Assembly: GCA_007131745.1 (NCBI GenBank)
Contig: SLPX01000003.1
Location: 1 to 22,399 of the forward strand
Length of the DNA: 22,399 bases
DNA from: Myxococcales bacterium
GTDB taxonomy: Bacteria > Myxococcota > Polyangia > HGW-17 > SLPX01
Direction: 5' to 3'
Position numbers and translations under genes: made by a program. Positions within the stretch are counted from its first letter, which is position 1; every line of letters begins with the position of its first letter. Below, in pieces: positions 1 to 8,887 of this stretch. The notes below the pieces were generated by a model that was not told where the DNA came from, made no database searches, and worked only from the letters and a program-made list of their open reading frames with translations.

Positions 1-704
1 GGAGGAGCGTCAAAGCTCCAGTGATGGATCTTTATTCCACGTTCAACAGCGCGGTATGCCTCGGAAAGAGCGTCTCCGTCGGTCTCCAGCCCGTCGGAAA
101 AAATCACCATTCGCTTTACGGTTTCCCCGGGGTAGAGCCCATAGGCAAGCTGCAACGCTGCCTGAATGTTGGTCGCCTCACCGGCGGGTCCCTCGAAACG
201 TTTCAACTCGGGAACCCTGGAGTCCTGCAAAGAAACCAGGCGGGGGCGCCGAGCAAAAGTCACGATCCTGATCAGGTTATCTCCTTTTTCATTCACGGCT
301 CGTTGAATCTTGCGCCTGGCTTCGGCAAGCTGTGCATCCGAAACACTCGCAGAGGTGTCAACAAGAAACACTGTACAGACTATCGATTGTTTCTCGGTTC
401 TTGCAGGACGAGCAAGGGCAAGGGCCAAAAATAGGAGTAAAAGACTTCTCAAAAACGCGGACAAATAGCGCTGCGGTCGACTCAAGTCCGAAAGAGACAC
501 GGCTCCTGTGAGCCATATCAAGGGAACGGCCAACACGGGAAAAATCATCCTGAGATCCTGGAGCGTCACGGGTTGTCCGCGGAAGGTAAGATCCAACGTT
601 GTATAATTTAGATACCATATAAAATAGAAATAGAGCCCCCCCATCACCGCCATTATCAATAGGCTGATGAGCACGTATATTTTTATTTTCAAGGCTCTCT
701 GCAT
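1..704 (-). CDS. vWA-domain membrane protein, C-terminus cut by window edge
   Basis: About 234 codons can be read from an ATG at 704 before the frame runs off at base 1. I translated it by hand. Hydrophobic segments lie near residues 9-31, 52-70 and 82-98, followed by a von Willebrand A domain with the MIDAS motif DTSAS (about residues 116-120) and, further on, the strand VIFSDG. This layout matches the second vWA membrane protein often found next to BatA in MoxR operons; some family members continue into a glutamine-amidotransferase-like domain, which cannot be checked here. An in-frame TGA lies three codons upstream of the ATG, so the start cannot be earlier. It begins 32 bases after the BatA-like gene and is surely in the same operon. 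The role is probably metal-dependent protein binding at the membrane, acting with the MoxR ATPase. Confidence 0.82.
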   Translation of the reverse strand, partial: MQRALKIKIYVLISLLIMAVMGGLYFYFIWYLNYTTLDLTFRGQPVTLQDLRMIFPVLAVPLIWLTGAVSLSDLSRPQRYLSAFLRSLLLLFLALALARPARTEKQSIVCTVFLVDTSASVSDAQLAEARRKIQRAVNEKGDNLIRIVTFARRPRLVSLQDSRVPELKRFEGPAGEATNIQAALQLAYGLYPGETVKRMVIFSDGLETDGDALSEAYRAVERGIKIHHWSFDAP

Positions 705-736
705 ATCAGTTCAAACCGTGTTCTTCCAATGTTGTT

Positions 737-3187
737 TCAAGTCGTGACCCTCCTGTGGTAGGTGAGCCATTCAGCCACCAAAACAACCATGACCCCGACA
801 AGAAGCGCGGTCCACAGTTGCATTCCCTGTAGATAGATTAGCGCAGCCGCGGTTGTGGACAACAAAACCAAACCGATGAAAACCCAAACAGGGCCGGAAG
901 CTCCCGCAAAAAGCCCTGCAACCACCAGCCCCAAACCCACCGCAAGTAGCAGCAGCACCAGCGCCCATGTTCGTGCGGGGTGTTTTTCGATTTCCTCCCT
1001 GGGTCCGCGTTCAAGGTCCGCGGCCGGTATGTTCCGGCCGTATTTCTTTCCACCCAGCCACAATGAATCCGGTACCCTTATATCGCTTTCACGTACATCA
1101 GCCAGGTTGGCCGCAACCCTGAACCTCTGTTTCCCGGGGTACAAAGTGTAATACCCGACATGGCGGCCGTAGAGAAGGGCTTCGCCATCCTGGACGGGAA
1201 CATGTATTTGTTGCCTTCTCGGCCCAACGGCTTGGATCGCATTTTCCGCCACATCCACAGGAATCCGCCAAGTTTCTCCTGTTTTGTAAGTGGGGATCAA
1301 CCTAGGATCATCACCTGCAAACCAACCCAAAACATCCAAAATAAAGATAGGAAACGAGACGCGCACAACCCAGTCAGTTTGGTGGAGAGAAAACCCCACC
1401 ACCACGATTCTCCTGCCTTTCCGCCTTCGCACGGCTGCGAAAACCGGCCCCCGTTCATCGGTCATCATGAGGGGCTCATCGTCCTTTTCGAGGTTTAACA
1501 CCGAGCTTATCACGGTGTTTACATTGTTGATGTTTACAAACTGCATTATTGCGTGCCGCTTGTGCCTGGGCTGCGACGGCCAAAACATGGGAGGATTCTT
1601 TACCTGCCTCTCCACCTGAATCGGACTTTTTTCCGGGTCGGGGTCAAAAATGAGGTAGTTTCCTCCAGGAGGCAATTCTTCCCCCCGGTATCCGTCAAAA
1701 ATCACAACATCGTATTTGTTCGTCATTTCCGGAGTGTATTCTTCGTGAGGTATCCTGTCATACGAACTCTGCTCGTCCAGGAGCAACGCACCTTCGAGAA
1801 AAAGGTTCCCGTTTGAAACAAGCAGTATTTCAAGGCTTGCTCGTTCGGGAATCAAACCATAGGCCACGTCATCAAGGGGAAAATCATCCAGGCGTTTCCG
1901 GGACCCATCTCTCGATACCAGCTTCATTGTAAGATCCGCTCCCGAGGCAGGCAAATCACGCTTGATGTATGTACGAACCTCTCCCGGCCCCAGGTTGAGA
2001 ATCGATGTATCCGGTATCTGGCCTCCGCTGTACAACTCGACCGCCACAGTAACGTTGGTGTCCCTATAATTCCTTATCTGCGCAAATACTTCGTAATTCA
2101 ACTTGTCATCCAGATAGCGCCTTGCATTGAAAGCCGTGATGCCTACATTGTTGCGCGATCTTCCCACCAACAAAGAAGAAACCTCGATGTCCCCCATTCC
2201 TATCGGATCCAAGTACGCCCCCCCTCCCAACGCGGGCGGTCTCGGAGCTTTCTTCTTCTTTCCCTCTTCTTCATCCTCTCCGGTCTTTTTGCGCTTATCC
2301 TTCTTCATGCGTTGAGCTTTATCAACCGGATCACTTTGTTTTTCATCAACACCTTCTTGATCGCCGAGGGATTTGTCTTCTTCTTTCTCTGCGTCTTCAT
2401 CTTCCGGACCATCCCTCTCATCGTCCTCGTCTCCACCATCATCACTCAAGGTTTCAGAAGAAACGAAAGGTTCAAAAGGTTCCTGGTCCAGGAGATCCGA
2501 GGGAGGATGCTTGCCCCAATAAACCGTGAGCAAGGATTCAGGGTCGTATCCTCCGTCGCCCACAATCACGAGATGCGGGTCTTTTACGGGACTCAACGTG
2601 TCCACCGCGAATCTAAGCGCCCTGGCCATGTCAGCGGGAGCGTCGGACGCATGAATTCGGTCCACCACCCGCCTCAGAACAGAGAGATCCGTCTCCCATG
2701 TGTTTAAAGGCGTCACCTGGCTGTCCATGCGCACGATCATGACCTTGTCGCGTCGCCGTTTTCCCGCCAAAAGTTTTTTCAACTTTTCCTTTGCCTCTTC
2801 CAGCCGGGTAAAAGGCCCCTTCCCCTGCCCGGCAACCTCTCCGTCAACAGCCTGCATGGACGCTGAAGCATCCACCAGCACTAAAAAATACCTTCCTTCA
2901 TCCACTTCGGCCTTTGACCTTGGGTCTCCGACCGCGGTCAGCAGCAATACCACGATCAGAACCTGTATCAGGAAGGACAGGAGCCGTTTCAATCGCCGCC
3001 AAAAAGAAGAGCTTTGGGTATCCTTGAGCGCACGGCTCCACAACTTGGAAAACGGAATCTCAACGGCCCTAAGGCGCAGTTTCAGTATGTATAATACCAC
3101 CAGAGCAGCCAAGGCGACTCCGCCGACCTTTAGCAGGGTGGCACCGGGAAAAGGCCCGGTGAAAGTAAGATCACCGAAAAACCCCAT
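737..3187 (-). CDS. BatA-like vWA membrane protein with charged insertion
   Basis: This 816-residue protein has two N-terminal hydrophobic helices (about 16-36 and 70-86), as in BatA/Aerotolerance regulator N-terminal domains. A vWA domain follows, with MIDAS motif DASASM (106-111) and strand VIVGDGG (207-213). A run of about 85 residues very rich in D, E and K (235-320) interrupts the domain, which then resumes with VGRSRNNVGITAF. A beta-rich, CARDB-like middle follows, then a Rossmann-like stretch (VVIFDGY, LIFDPDP) like the degenerate amidotransferase region of related proteins, and three C-terminal helices. The ATG at 3187 is chosen because AGAGAGG precedes it and BatA N-termini begin with a similar MGFF sequence. 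The frame stays open to an ATG at 3241, which would add 18 residues without a good ribosome-binding site. It probably forms a membrane complex served by MoxR; the substrate is unknown. Confidence 0.85.
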   Translation of the reverse strand: MGFFGDLTFTGPFPGATLLKVGGVALAALVVLYILKLRLRAVEIPFSKLWSRALKDTQSSSFWRRLKRLLSFLIQVLIVVLLLTAVGDPRSKAEVDEGRYFLVLVDASASMQAVDGEVAGQGKGPFTRLEEAKEKLKKLLAGKRRRDKVMIVRMDSQVTPLNTWETDLSVLRRVVDRIHASDAPADMARALRFAVDTLSPVKDPHLVIVGDGGYDPESLLTVYWGKHPPSDLLDQEPFEPFVSSETLSDDGGDEDDERDGPEDEDAEKEEDKSLGDQEGVDEKQSDPVDKAQRMKKDKRKKTGEDEEEGKKKKAPRPPALGGGAYLDPIGMGDIEVSSLLVGRSRNNVGITAFNARRYLDDKLNYEVFAQIRNYRDTNVTVAVELYSGGQIPDTSILNLGPGEVRTYIKRDLPASGADLTMKLVSRDGSRKRLDDFPLDDVAYGLIPERASLEILLVSNGNLFLEGALLLDEQSSYDRIPHEEYTPEMTNKYDVVIFDGYRGEELPPGGNYLIFDPDPEKSPIQVERQVKNPPMFWPSQPRHKRHAIMQFVNINNVNTVISSVLNLEKDDEPLMMTDERGPVFAAVRRRKGRRIVVVGFSLHQTDWVVRVSFPIFILDVLGWFAGDDPRLIPTYKTGETWRIPVDVAENAIQAVGPRRQQIHVPVQDGEALLYGRHVGYYTLYPGKQRFRVAANLADVRESDIRVPDSLWLGGKKYGRNIPAADLERGPREEIEKHPARTWALVLLLLAVGLGLVVAGLFAGASGPVWVFIGLVLLSTTAAALIYLQGMQLWTALLVGVMVVLVAEWLTYHRRVTT

Positions 3188-3262
3188 CGAACCTCTCTGT
3201 CGTCCAATGCAACGAAAGACTGCAACCCTTTTTGTCGCCATGGATCATTTCACCGAAGAGCT

Positions 3263-4204
3263 TCACTTGACAAAACCTCCCATCCGGAAGATCTGCAAAA
3301 TCAATTCCTGAAAAGGCAGATCCGTGTGGGTGCTGAAAAACGGCATCGCCGCTTTTGTGCAAAATTCACTCAACTCTTTACGATAACTCTGATGTTCGGC
3401 AGCGTATTTCCGCAGCAAGCCGGGACTCACCGTGATTTGACGGTCTTCGCCCGTTTCGCAATCAACCAGGCGCAAGTCCCCCATCATATCCGGTCTCGCC
3501 TCCTGTTTGTCATAAACCTGGATGACATAGGATTCGTAACGATGATAATTGAGAAAATTGATAGCTTCCTCATAGCCCGCAGGATCGTAGAAATCGGAGA
3601 TCACAACGGCAATACCCCTGCGGGAACTCTGGGCCACGAAACTCTTGATTGCTTTTGCAACGTCGGTCTGTCCTCCCGGGGTCTGCCCCTTAAGAAATTC
3701 GAAAATTTTGAATATTCTGCTTTTCCCCCTTCTCGGTGGAAGCCAACCCAACATCCTGTCGGCAAACGGCACAACAGCAACTCTGTCCAGGTTCGAAAGC
3801 CCTATGTATGCCAGGGCCGCTGCGAGCCTTAACGCGTAGAAAAACTTGGGCACTTTGCCAAAGGTCATGGATTCGCTGATATCCACAAGTATATAAATAT
3901 GCAGATCTTCCTCTTCTTCGAAGAGTCGAAGCAAAAGTTTGTCCAGGCGGCCGTACAAATTCCAGTCGATATACCTGAAATCATCGCCGAGAGCGTAATC
4001 CCTGTGTTCAGCGAATTCCACCCCGCTTCCCATTTTCTTCGTCCTGCGCTCGGCGCGAAGCCTACCGGCGAAAACCTTCTTGGAAATGATGTAAAGTCTC
4101 TCGACCTCGGTGAGAAAGGACTTGTCGAACAATTCCGTTTCTTCGCCGTAGACGCGTCTGACCCAATCCTGAATAGTAAGAAGCTTTTCAGCGCGTCGTG
4201 CCAC
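3263..4204 (-). CDS. DUF58 domain protein (MoxR-operon partner)
   Basis: The 313-residue protein carries the DUF58 signature almost intact at residues 59-86, with the order GSGVEFAEHRDY, GDDFRYIDW and then the arginine of YGR. A vWA-like fold follows whose MIDAS motif reads DISESM (108-113). There are no membrane helices, so it is probably cytoplasmic or membrane-associated. The start is a GTG preceded by GGAGG at a five-base spacing, which is convincing. The gene sits between MoxR (stop at 4255) and the BatA-like gene, the standard order for these operons. DUF58 proteins are thought to link the MoxR ATPase to the membrane vWA proteins, but the biochemical role is not settled. No motif residue appears to be missing. 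Confidence 0.93.
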   Translation of the reverse strand: MARRAEKLLTIQDWVRRVYGEETELFDKSFLTEVERLYIISKKVFAGRLRAERRTKKMGSGVEFAEHRDYALGDDFRYIDWNLYGRLDKLLLRLFEEEEDLHIYILVDISESMTFGKVPKFFYALRLAAALAYIGLSNLDRVAVVPFADRMLGWLPPRRGKSRIFKIFEFLKGQTPGGQTDVAKAIKSFVAQSSRRGIAVVISDFYDPAGYEEAINFLNYHRYESYVIQVYDKQEARPDMMGDLRLVDCETGEDRQITVSPGLLRKYAAEHQSYRKELSEFCTKAAMPFFSTHTDLPFQELILQIFRMGGFVK

Positions 4205-4254
4205 TTAAACCTCCGCTTTATCCACCATCCGGAAACGGTTTTCCGGAAAACGGC

Positions 4255-5388
4255 TCAATCCTTCTGTTCCGGGAGTTCGGAGAGTATCTCTCCTATGATG
4301 TCATCACTGCTTACGCCTTCTGCCTCGCCTTCAAAATTGAGTATGATCCGGTGGCGCAACGCCTGCAGAGCTACATTTCTTACATCCTCGCAAGACGCAG
4401 CGTAACGCCCTTCCAAAAGCGCCCTGATCTTTGCTCCCAAGATCATCGCCTGGGCGGCTCGCGGGCTTCCTCCGTATCTCACGTATTTTCCGGTCACGGG
4501 CAGCGCCTCGGAGCTTTCAGGATGTGTGGCCTGCAAAATCCTTATGACGTAGTCTTGAACATGACGGGAAACGGGAACCTGGCGCACGAGTTTGCGCATT
4601 TCCATTATCACATCACTTTCGAGCACAGGTGAAACTTCGGGTGAAGTCAAATGCGTCGTGCGATCCATTATTTCATGGAGCTGATCCCTGGATGGAAATG
4701 TCACAGTAAGCTTGAACAAGAACCGATCCAACTGCGCCTCCGGAAGAGGATAGGTTCCTTCCATCTCCAGCGGGTTCTGCGTGGCCAGTACCAGGAAAGG
4801 AGGCGGCAAATGGTAGGTCTTGTTGGCGACGGTAACGCTTTTTTCCTGCATCGCCTCCAGCAGGGCGGATTGCGTCTTGGGAGTGGCGCGGTTTATCTCG
4901 TCGGCCAGCAGGATGTTGCAAAACACCGGCCCTTTCTGAAATTCAAAATGCTTGCCTCCTGCACCCTCCTGAATAACATTCGTTCCCACGATGTCCGCGG
5001 GCATCAGGTCGGGAGTAAACTGGATTCGCGCAAAATCCAGGTTGAGGGCATCGGCCATTGTGCGAACCAGCATGGTCTTGCCCAGCCCCGGAACTCCTTC
5101 CAGCAAGGCATGGCCGTCGGCTAAAAGACACGCTATCGCTCCTTCGACCACTTCATCCATGCCCACGATCATCTTTCCCACTTCATCTCTCAACTTGTCC
5201 ATGCGTTGTCCGAATAATTTGACTTCTTCTTCCACTTTGCCGGAGGAAGTTTCTTTTTCTGCAATATTTTCGGTCATGGGCCGTTTTTCGCCTTTCTGCG
5301 TACTGGTTTTTCTATGATCTGTCGGAACAGCGGGATCCATGTTTTTCGGAATCCCCTCAGTCAACGTTTCCAGGTCCGCTGAAGTCAC
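4255..5388 (-). CDS. MoxR-family AAA+ ATPase
   Basis: This is a typical AAA_3/MoxR ATPase with Walker A GVPGLGKT (98-105), Walker B ending LLADE (160-164), sensor 1 ATQNP (202-206) and the MoxR hallmark LPEAQLDRF shortly after. A C-terminal AAA lid with RYGGSPRA follows. MoxR proteins act as chaperone-like ATPases that mature or remodel partners, often vWA proteins, and three such partners lie immediately downstream. The listed start is a GTG whose GTGA overlaps the stop of the upstream gene, suggesting translational coupling. It gives a 37-residue N-terminal extension unlike the family, so the ATG at 5277 (340 residues, closer to usual length) or the ATG at 5340 could be the true start. Identity is secure; the start is not. 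Confidence 0.92.
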   Translation of the reverse strand: MTSADLETLTEGIPKNMDPAVPTDHRKTSTQKGEKRPMTENIAEKETSSGKVEEEVKLFGQRMDKLRDEVGKMIVGMDEVVEGAIACLLADGHALLEGVPGLGKTMLVRTMADALNLDFARIQFTPDLMPADIVGTNVIQEGAGGKHFEFQKGPVFCNILLADEINRATPKTQSALLEAMQEKSVTVANKTYHLPPPFLVLATQNPLEMEGTYPLPEAQLDRFLFKLTVTFPSRDQLHEIMDRTTHLTSPEVSPVLESDVIMEMRKLVRQVPVSRHVQDYVIRILQATHPESSEALPVTGKYVRYGGSPRAAQAMILGAKIRALLEGRYAASCEDVRNVALQALRHRIILNFEGEAEGVSSDDIIGEILSELPEQKD

Positions 5389-7304
5389 TCCCTGGATCGT
5401 ATCAATCTAAAATAGCGCTTGATGTAATAGCGATATCCAGCAGGAACATCTTCTTCCTGGAGCACTTCTTTTTGCAACTTTCTGTACCGTACGTAAAGCC
5501 TTCTGTAACCGGTGGTGTTAAAACCTTTTTCCGCGGATCCGGAGACGATCTGGTCTGACGAAGGTCCTTCGCCCTCTTCTCCGGAGAGGTGTTCGTCGTG
5601 CCTGGTTGAATCCATCGTCGTTTCCCGGCCGATCGGATCGCCTCCGGGAGTGTCTCCCCACTTCTTTCCTCCCTCGCCGCCGCCTTGCTCTCCTTTTGAA
5701 TCACCTCTTGAATCACCCGCGCCCTTTCCCCTCGACAAACCTTGGCCCGAAGGACCTCTTCCAGGTGTCAGCCCGGCGCCCTTCCGTCCTCCTTCTTTGC
5801 AGCTTCCATCGCCTTCTTTTCCATCCTCGCCTTGTCCGCCGCTCCCGCCACGCTCTTGCCCACCCCTGGCTCGGTCCAAAAAGTCATTCAACCGGCCTTT
5901 TCCTCCCCTTTTCTGCTGCGCCCGCATTCTCTGAAGCAGCTCCCTTAAATCCTCGAGGCTGGTGCGCCCATCGCTTCTTGCCTGGCTTCTCTGAGCCTGA
6001 TTACTGTATCGGCTCATCTCCTCCATGAGCTTTCGCATTTCCTCCTGCATCTCCTTGCTCATCTTCTGCTGCCCGGACTTTTCCATCTGTCTTTGAAGTG
6101 ATTCGACCATCCTTTTTTGTTGCTGCATTCTCTCCCGTTGCTTTTCCAGCCTTTCCTTTTGTTCACGCATTCGGTCAAGTTCCCGTTGCTGTTCGGAATC
6201 CCTGTCAGCCTGTTTTTCGAGCCTCCTGATACTTTCATTCAACTTGTTTATTTCGCTCCCCAACTGCTGCGACTGCCGCTGAAGTCTCTCAGCGAAACGT
6301 TGCGCGGCCTTGTCTTTTCGAAGTGCTTCGGCCGCCCTTTCAAGCGCTCTTTTCAATTGCCGTTCCTGAGCAGGGGTGAGTTTCTTTTCTTCCATCTTTT
6401 TCAACAGGCGTTCCAGTTCCTCCCGGGCTTTTTCCATGTCCCCTTCCTTCAAGGCCTCGCCCAATTCTTTTGCCACCCTGCTTTTCAAGAAGGGTTCCGC
6501 CGCTTCCTTGAATACATCTTTCATTGCTTCGAAGTTTTTCAAAATATCATCTTCACCCTTGAAAAACTTGTTCATAAGAGCCGCATAGTGTTTCATGAAA
6601 TCCCGGCGGGGCATATTGCCCTTTTGAATTTCTTCTATCAACGCCGCCTGCTGTTTGAGAAATTTTTCCAATTCTTCGTCGCCCAGTTCACTCGCCCTTT
6701 TCTTGAGGTCTTCTAACATGTCGAGATGTTCTTCCAGGCGGGCCGCGTCCACTGTAAGAACCGGAACCTCCTCCTGTTGCGGTGGCGCAACCATCATGAC
6801 CCCGGCCTTTCCCATGGGAATTTCAACCATGATAAAACCAAGGAGAAAAAGAAACAGAGCGGATGCGGGAGCAAAATCCCGCGGCAATCTAAATGGCTGG
6901 GCTTTCTTGCCCGAAGCGTTTTGAACAACCCTTTCGGCCCTGCGAATCTCCAGTTCCATCAAAGCCCGCCTGACGGGATGCGCTTGTTCCTTTCTCGCTG
7001 AAAACTCCAGTGCCGACCCCAGTGCATCATTCAAGCCACAAGTTTCATCAAGCCGAGACGCCACGAGAGAAGCGGGTGTCTTGGCGGTAAGCCCCCATAC
7101 AAGTCCGGCTAAAAGCCAACCTCCGGCCAACACGAAAAACACCCACATCGCCGAAACCCCGAGAGCATAAGTCTTGTAGTAGTACAGACCTATCAACAAC
7201 GTCACCATCGAAAGCATCGACGTGGTCGTCATTCGCTCCAGGACCTGCTGAATCTTAATCCTCAACGCGGTCAGTCGTAATATTCGGTCAAACTTTCCAC
7301 TCAT
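5385..7304 (-). CDS. DUF4175-like membrane coiled-coil protein, first gene of MoxR operon
   Basis: The 639-residue protein has a pair of hydrophobic helices at about 30-50 and 52-72, a third at about 146-162, then a long alpha-helical, K/E/R/Q-rich region (about 185-465) predicted as coiled coil. A flexible Gly-rich stretch (about 467-560) and a compact aromatic/basic tail ending YRYYIKRYFRLIRSRE follow. This architecture, with a tail of the form PxGYRxYIKRYF, resembles the large DUF4175-like proteins that accompany MoxR and vWA genes. The ATG at 7304 is preceded by GAGAGG at five bases; a GTG two codons earlier is also possible. As the first gene, it may be the scaffold of the membrane complex. 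No enzymatic motif is visible, and the family call rests on architecture and context. Confidence 0.78.
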   Translation of the reverse strand: MSGKFDRILRLTALRIKIQQVLERMTTTSMLSMVTLLIGLYYYKTYALGVSAMWVFFVLAGGWLLAGLVWGLTAKTPASLVASRLDETCGLNDALGSALEFSARKEQAHPVRRALMELEIRRAERVVQNASGKKAQPFRLPRDFAPASALFLFLLGFIMVEIPMGKAGVMMVAPPQQEEVPVLTVDAARLEEHLDMLEDLKKRASELGDEELEKFLKQQAALIEEIQKGNMPRRDFMKHYAALMNKFFKGEDDILKNFEAMKDVFKEAAEPFLKSRVAKELGEALKEGDMEKAREELERLLKKMEEKKLTPAQERQLKRALERAAEALRKDKAAQRFAERLQRQSQQLGSEINKLNESIRRLEKQADRDSEQQRELDRMREQKERLEKQRERMQQQKRMVESLQRQMEKSGQQKMSKEMQEEMRKLMEEMSRYSNQAQRSQARSDGRTSLEDLRELLQRMRAQQKRGGKGRLNDFLDRARGGQERGGSGGQGEDGKEGDGSCKEGGRKGAGLTPGRGPSGQGLSRGKGAGDSRGDSKGEQGGGEGGKKWGDTPGGDPIGRETTMDSTRHDEHLSGEEGEGPSSDQIVSGSAEKGFNTTGYRRLYVRYRKLQKEVLQEEDVPAGYRYYIKRYFRLIRSRE

Positions 7305-7500
7305 CTTCACCTCTCAATACATCAACATCGCTCACAACCACCCACACGGCGAACACCCTATCCGCCACCGGACTCATCAGTTATAGACGTCTTAGAACGG
7401 TCCAAGTTCTTTCAAAATTCCAAAAACCCCTTTTCATTTTTAAAGAGTAGCCCAAACGACAAAGGCTGTCGAGACATGAGATTTCCCGCCACGCCTCATT

Positions 7501-8745
7501 TTAGACCACTCGGTTGCTCCACAATAGAGAACAAAACTTCTTCCAGTGAATCAACTCTATGCCTTCTTCGCTGCGGCGTTCGCTGATATCCCGGCTGACC
7601 AGCATCGCCCGGGATACTTGGTATTCTTCCAACAAGGCGCGCAAACCCTTGAGATCCGGTTTTCTGACATGTAGAACCGGCTTGAAATCCAAGGCCAGAT
7701 CCATGTCACCCAGAACCAGGTCTACATCAAACCCCGAAGATGTCGCCCAGCATGACAACTCCACGCGCCGGCGCTTCCACGACATCCACGAGCGGATTTC
7801 GTTGATCAGAAAATGGACAAAAGCTCTTTCGTAGCTGTTCGACCCCGGCAAAACTCCATGGACTTCCGGGTTGAGATGATTTGCAACCCCCATGTCAAAA
7901 AGAAAAAACCTGGCCGTCTCCACGAGCCTCCGTTTTCTCTTTTTCCTCCATGCGGGAATCTCGAATCCAAACAAGGTATCCTTAAGAATCCGGTAGAAAT
8001 TCCGGGCCGTGTTCGCTGAAACACCGCACTCACACCCTGCGTCTGCGTAATTCGGCCTGCCGCCGTGCACAATGGCGGCTGTCTTCAAAAACCTTTCAAA
8101 TGCAGGAACATCGCGGGTCAATGATTCGCCTTTGATGTCTTCAGTCAAATATTCATTCACATAAGACTCCAGGAGCGGCCCCGGATCATCGGACAAGTAA
8201 TGATCCGGGATCCCTCCGTTATTTAAAATTCTGTCAAGATCAAGGTCAGGAATCTCGCTGCTTGCAAGGGGATGCAGGTAATGTTCCACCCCCCGCCCAC
8301 TCAATAATTTCGTTCCAGTCCGTTTAAGCTTCACCGGGTTCGAGCTGCATAGAATGAATCTTGTGGACGAAACGTCCAACGATTGTCGAACCTCTTCCAG
8401 AATTTCGGGAGCTCGATGTACTTCATCAATTATTACGGTTTCCGATCCACCGGCATATTGTGCACCGCGAAATAGGCCGGGGTGCTTCAACAGTTCTCGG
8501 CGCACATCCATGTCCGATAAATCATGATATGGTCCATCCGGAAAACGATTCCGAACCAGGGTCGACTTTCCCGTTTTCCTGGGTCCAAAGAAAAAACATG
8601 CGGACGACCCGGTCACCGGGTCGTTGAGAGGTCTAAAAACCATGTTTCGTTCAAAAATCATCTTATTGAGCATTTTCATGTATATCGTCATATCTGTCAA
8701 CTGTATCACAGAATGTTTTCCACCTTTTTTCGCAGGCATTTTCAC
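7501..8745 (-). CDS. AAA_14/DUF4143-type ATPase
   Basis: The protein of up to 414 residues has Walker A GPRKTGKS (54-61), Walker B VIIDEVHRAPEIL (104-116) and a sensor-like CSSNP (133-137), the pattern of AAA_14 ATPases. A winged-helix-like part (about 230-255) and a C-terminal domain with DVDLV followed by LDFKP (340-356) come next. The latter matches the degenerate PD-(D/E)XK fold of DUF4143. These proteins are widespread in accessory regions and their function is largely unknown. The listed GTG start has AAGGG about seven bases upstream. However, residues 1-24 are unlike the family and contain one copy of a direct repeat, so Met25 (8673) or Met29 (8661) may be the true start. The gene stands alone, about 190 bases upstream of the MoxR operon on the same strand. 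Confidence 0.82.
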   Translation of the reverse strand: MKMPAKKGGKHSVIQLTDMTIYMKMLNKMIFERNMVFRPLNDPVTGSSACFFFGPRKTGKSTLVRNRFPDGPYHDLSDMDVRRELLKHPGLFRGAQYAGGSETVIIDEVHRAPEILEEVRQSLDVSSTRFILCSSNPVKLKRTGTKLLSGRGVEHYLHPLASSEIPDLDLDRILNNGGIPDHYLSDDPGPLLESYVNEYLTEDIKGESLTRDVPAFERFLKTAAIVHGGRPNYADAGCECGVSANTARNFYRILKDTLFGFEIPAWRKKRKRRLVETARFFLFDMGVANHLNPEVHGVLPGSNSYERAFVHFLINEIRSWMSWKRRRVELSCWATSSGFDVDLVLGDMDLALDFKPVLHVRKPDLKGLRALLEEYQVSRAMLVSRDISERRSEEGIELIHWKKFCSLLWSNRVV

Positions 8746-8887
8746 TCACACCCTTAAAGCCCTCCTCAAAAAATCTATTTTGATGTTTTACATGTAAATC
8801 CGCATCTTATTTTGTATTGAAATGGTATGTTTCGCTAAAAAATCCGCAGCCAAAAGTTTGATCTGATTATTTACATGCATATCGGCA
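8667..8887. repeat. Three direct copies of a 24-base motif
   Basis: Copies start at 8667, 8781 and 8864. Read on the plus strand each is TGA, three variable bases, then TTTWCATGYAWATC and a variable base or two ending in CA, with few mismatches. The first copy overlaps the 5' end of the ATPase reading frame; the other two lie upstream of it. The middle copy contains the perfect 12-base palindrome TTTACATGTAAA (8787-8798). Spacings are 114 and 83 bases. They could be operator sites for autoregulation of the ATPase gene or of the divergent symporter operon. That role is inferred from position only. Confidence 0.6.

Noticed and set aside
376..389. Fourteen-base word shared with 18070-18083
   Set aside because: A single match within unrelated contexts (one inside a coding gene) with no extension on either side; most likely chance.
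358..618. Minus-strand open frame of 86 codons
   Set aside because: It is another frame of the partial vWA gene; the frame starting at 704 holds the MIDAS motif and membrane helices.
2700..3311. Plus-strand open frame of 203 codons
   Set aside because: It lies wholly opposite the convincingly coding BatA-like and DUF58 genes and resembles no protein family.
6117..6716. Plus-strand open frame of 199 codons rich in F and L
   Set aside because: It is antisense to the K/E/Q-rich coiled coil of the DUF4175-like protein; that codon bias keeps the opposite strand open. No ribosome-binding site and no family resemblance.
7311..7500. Possible promoter of the MoxR operon (TTGGAC and TATAAC)
   Set aside because: The boxes are only 14 bases apart and no better pair is visible, although a promoter is expected in this region.
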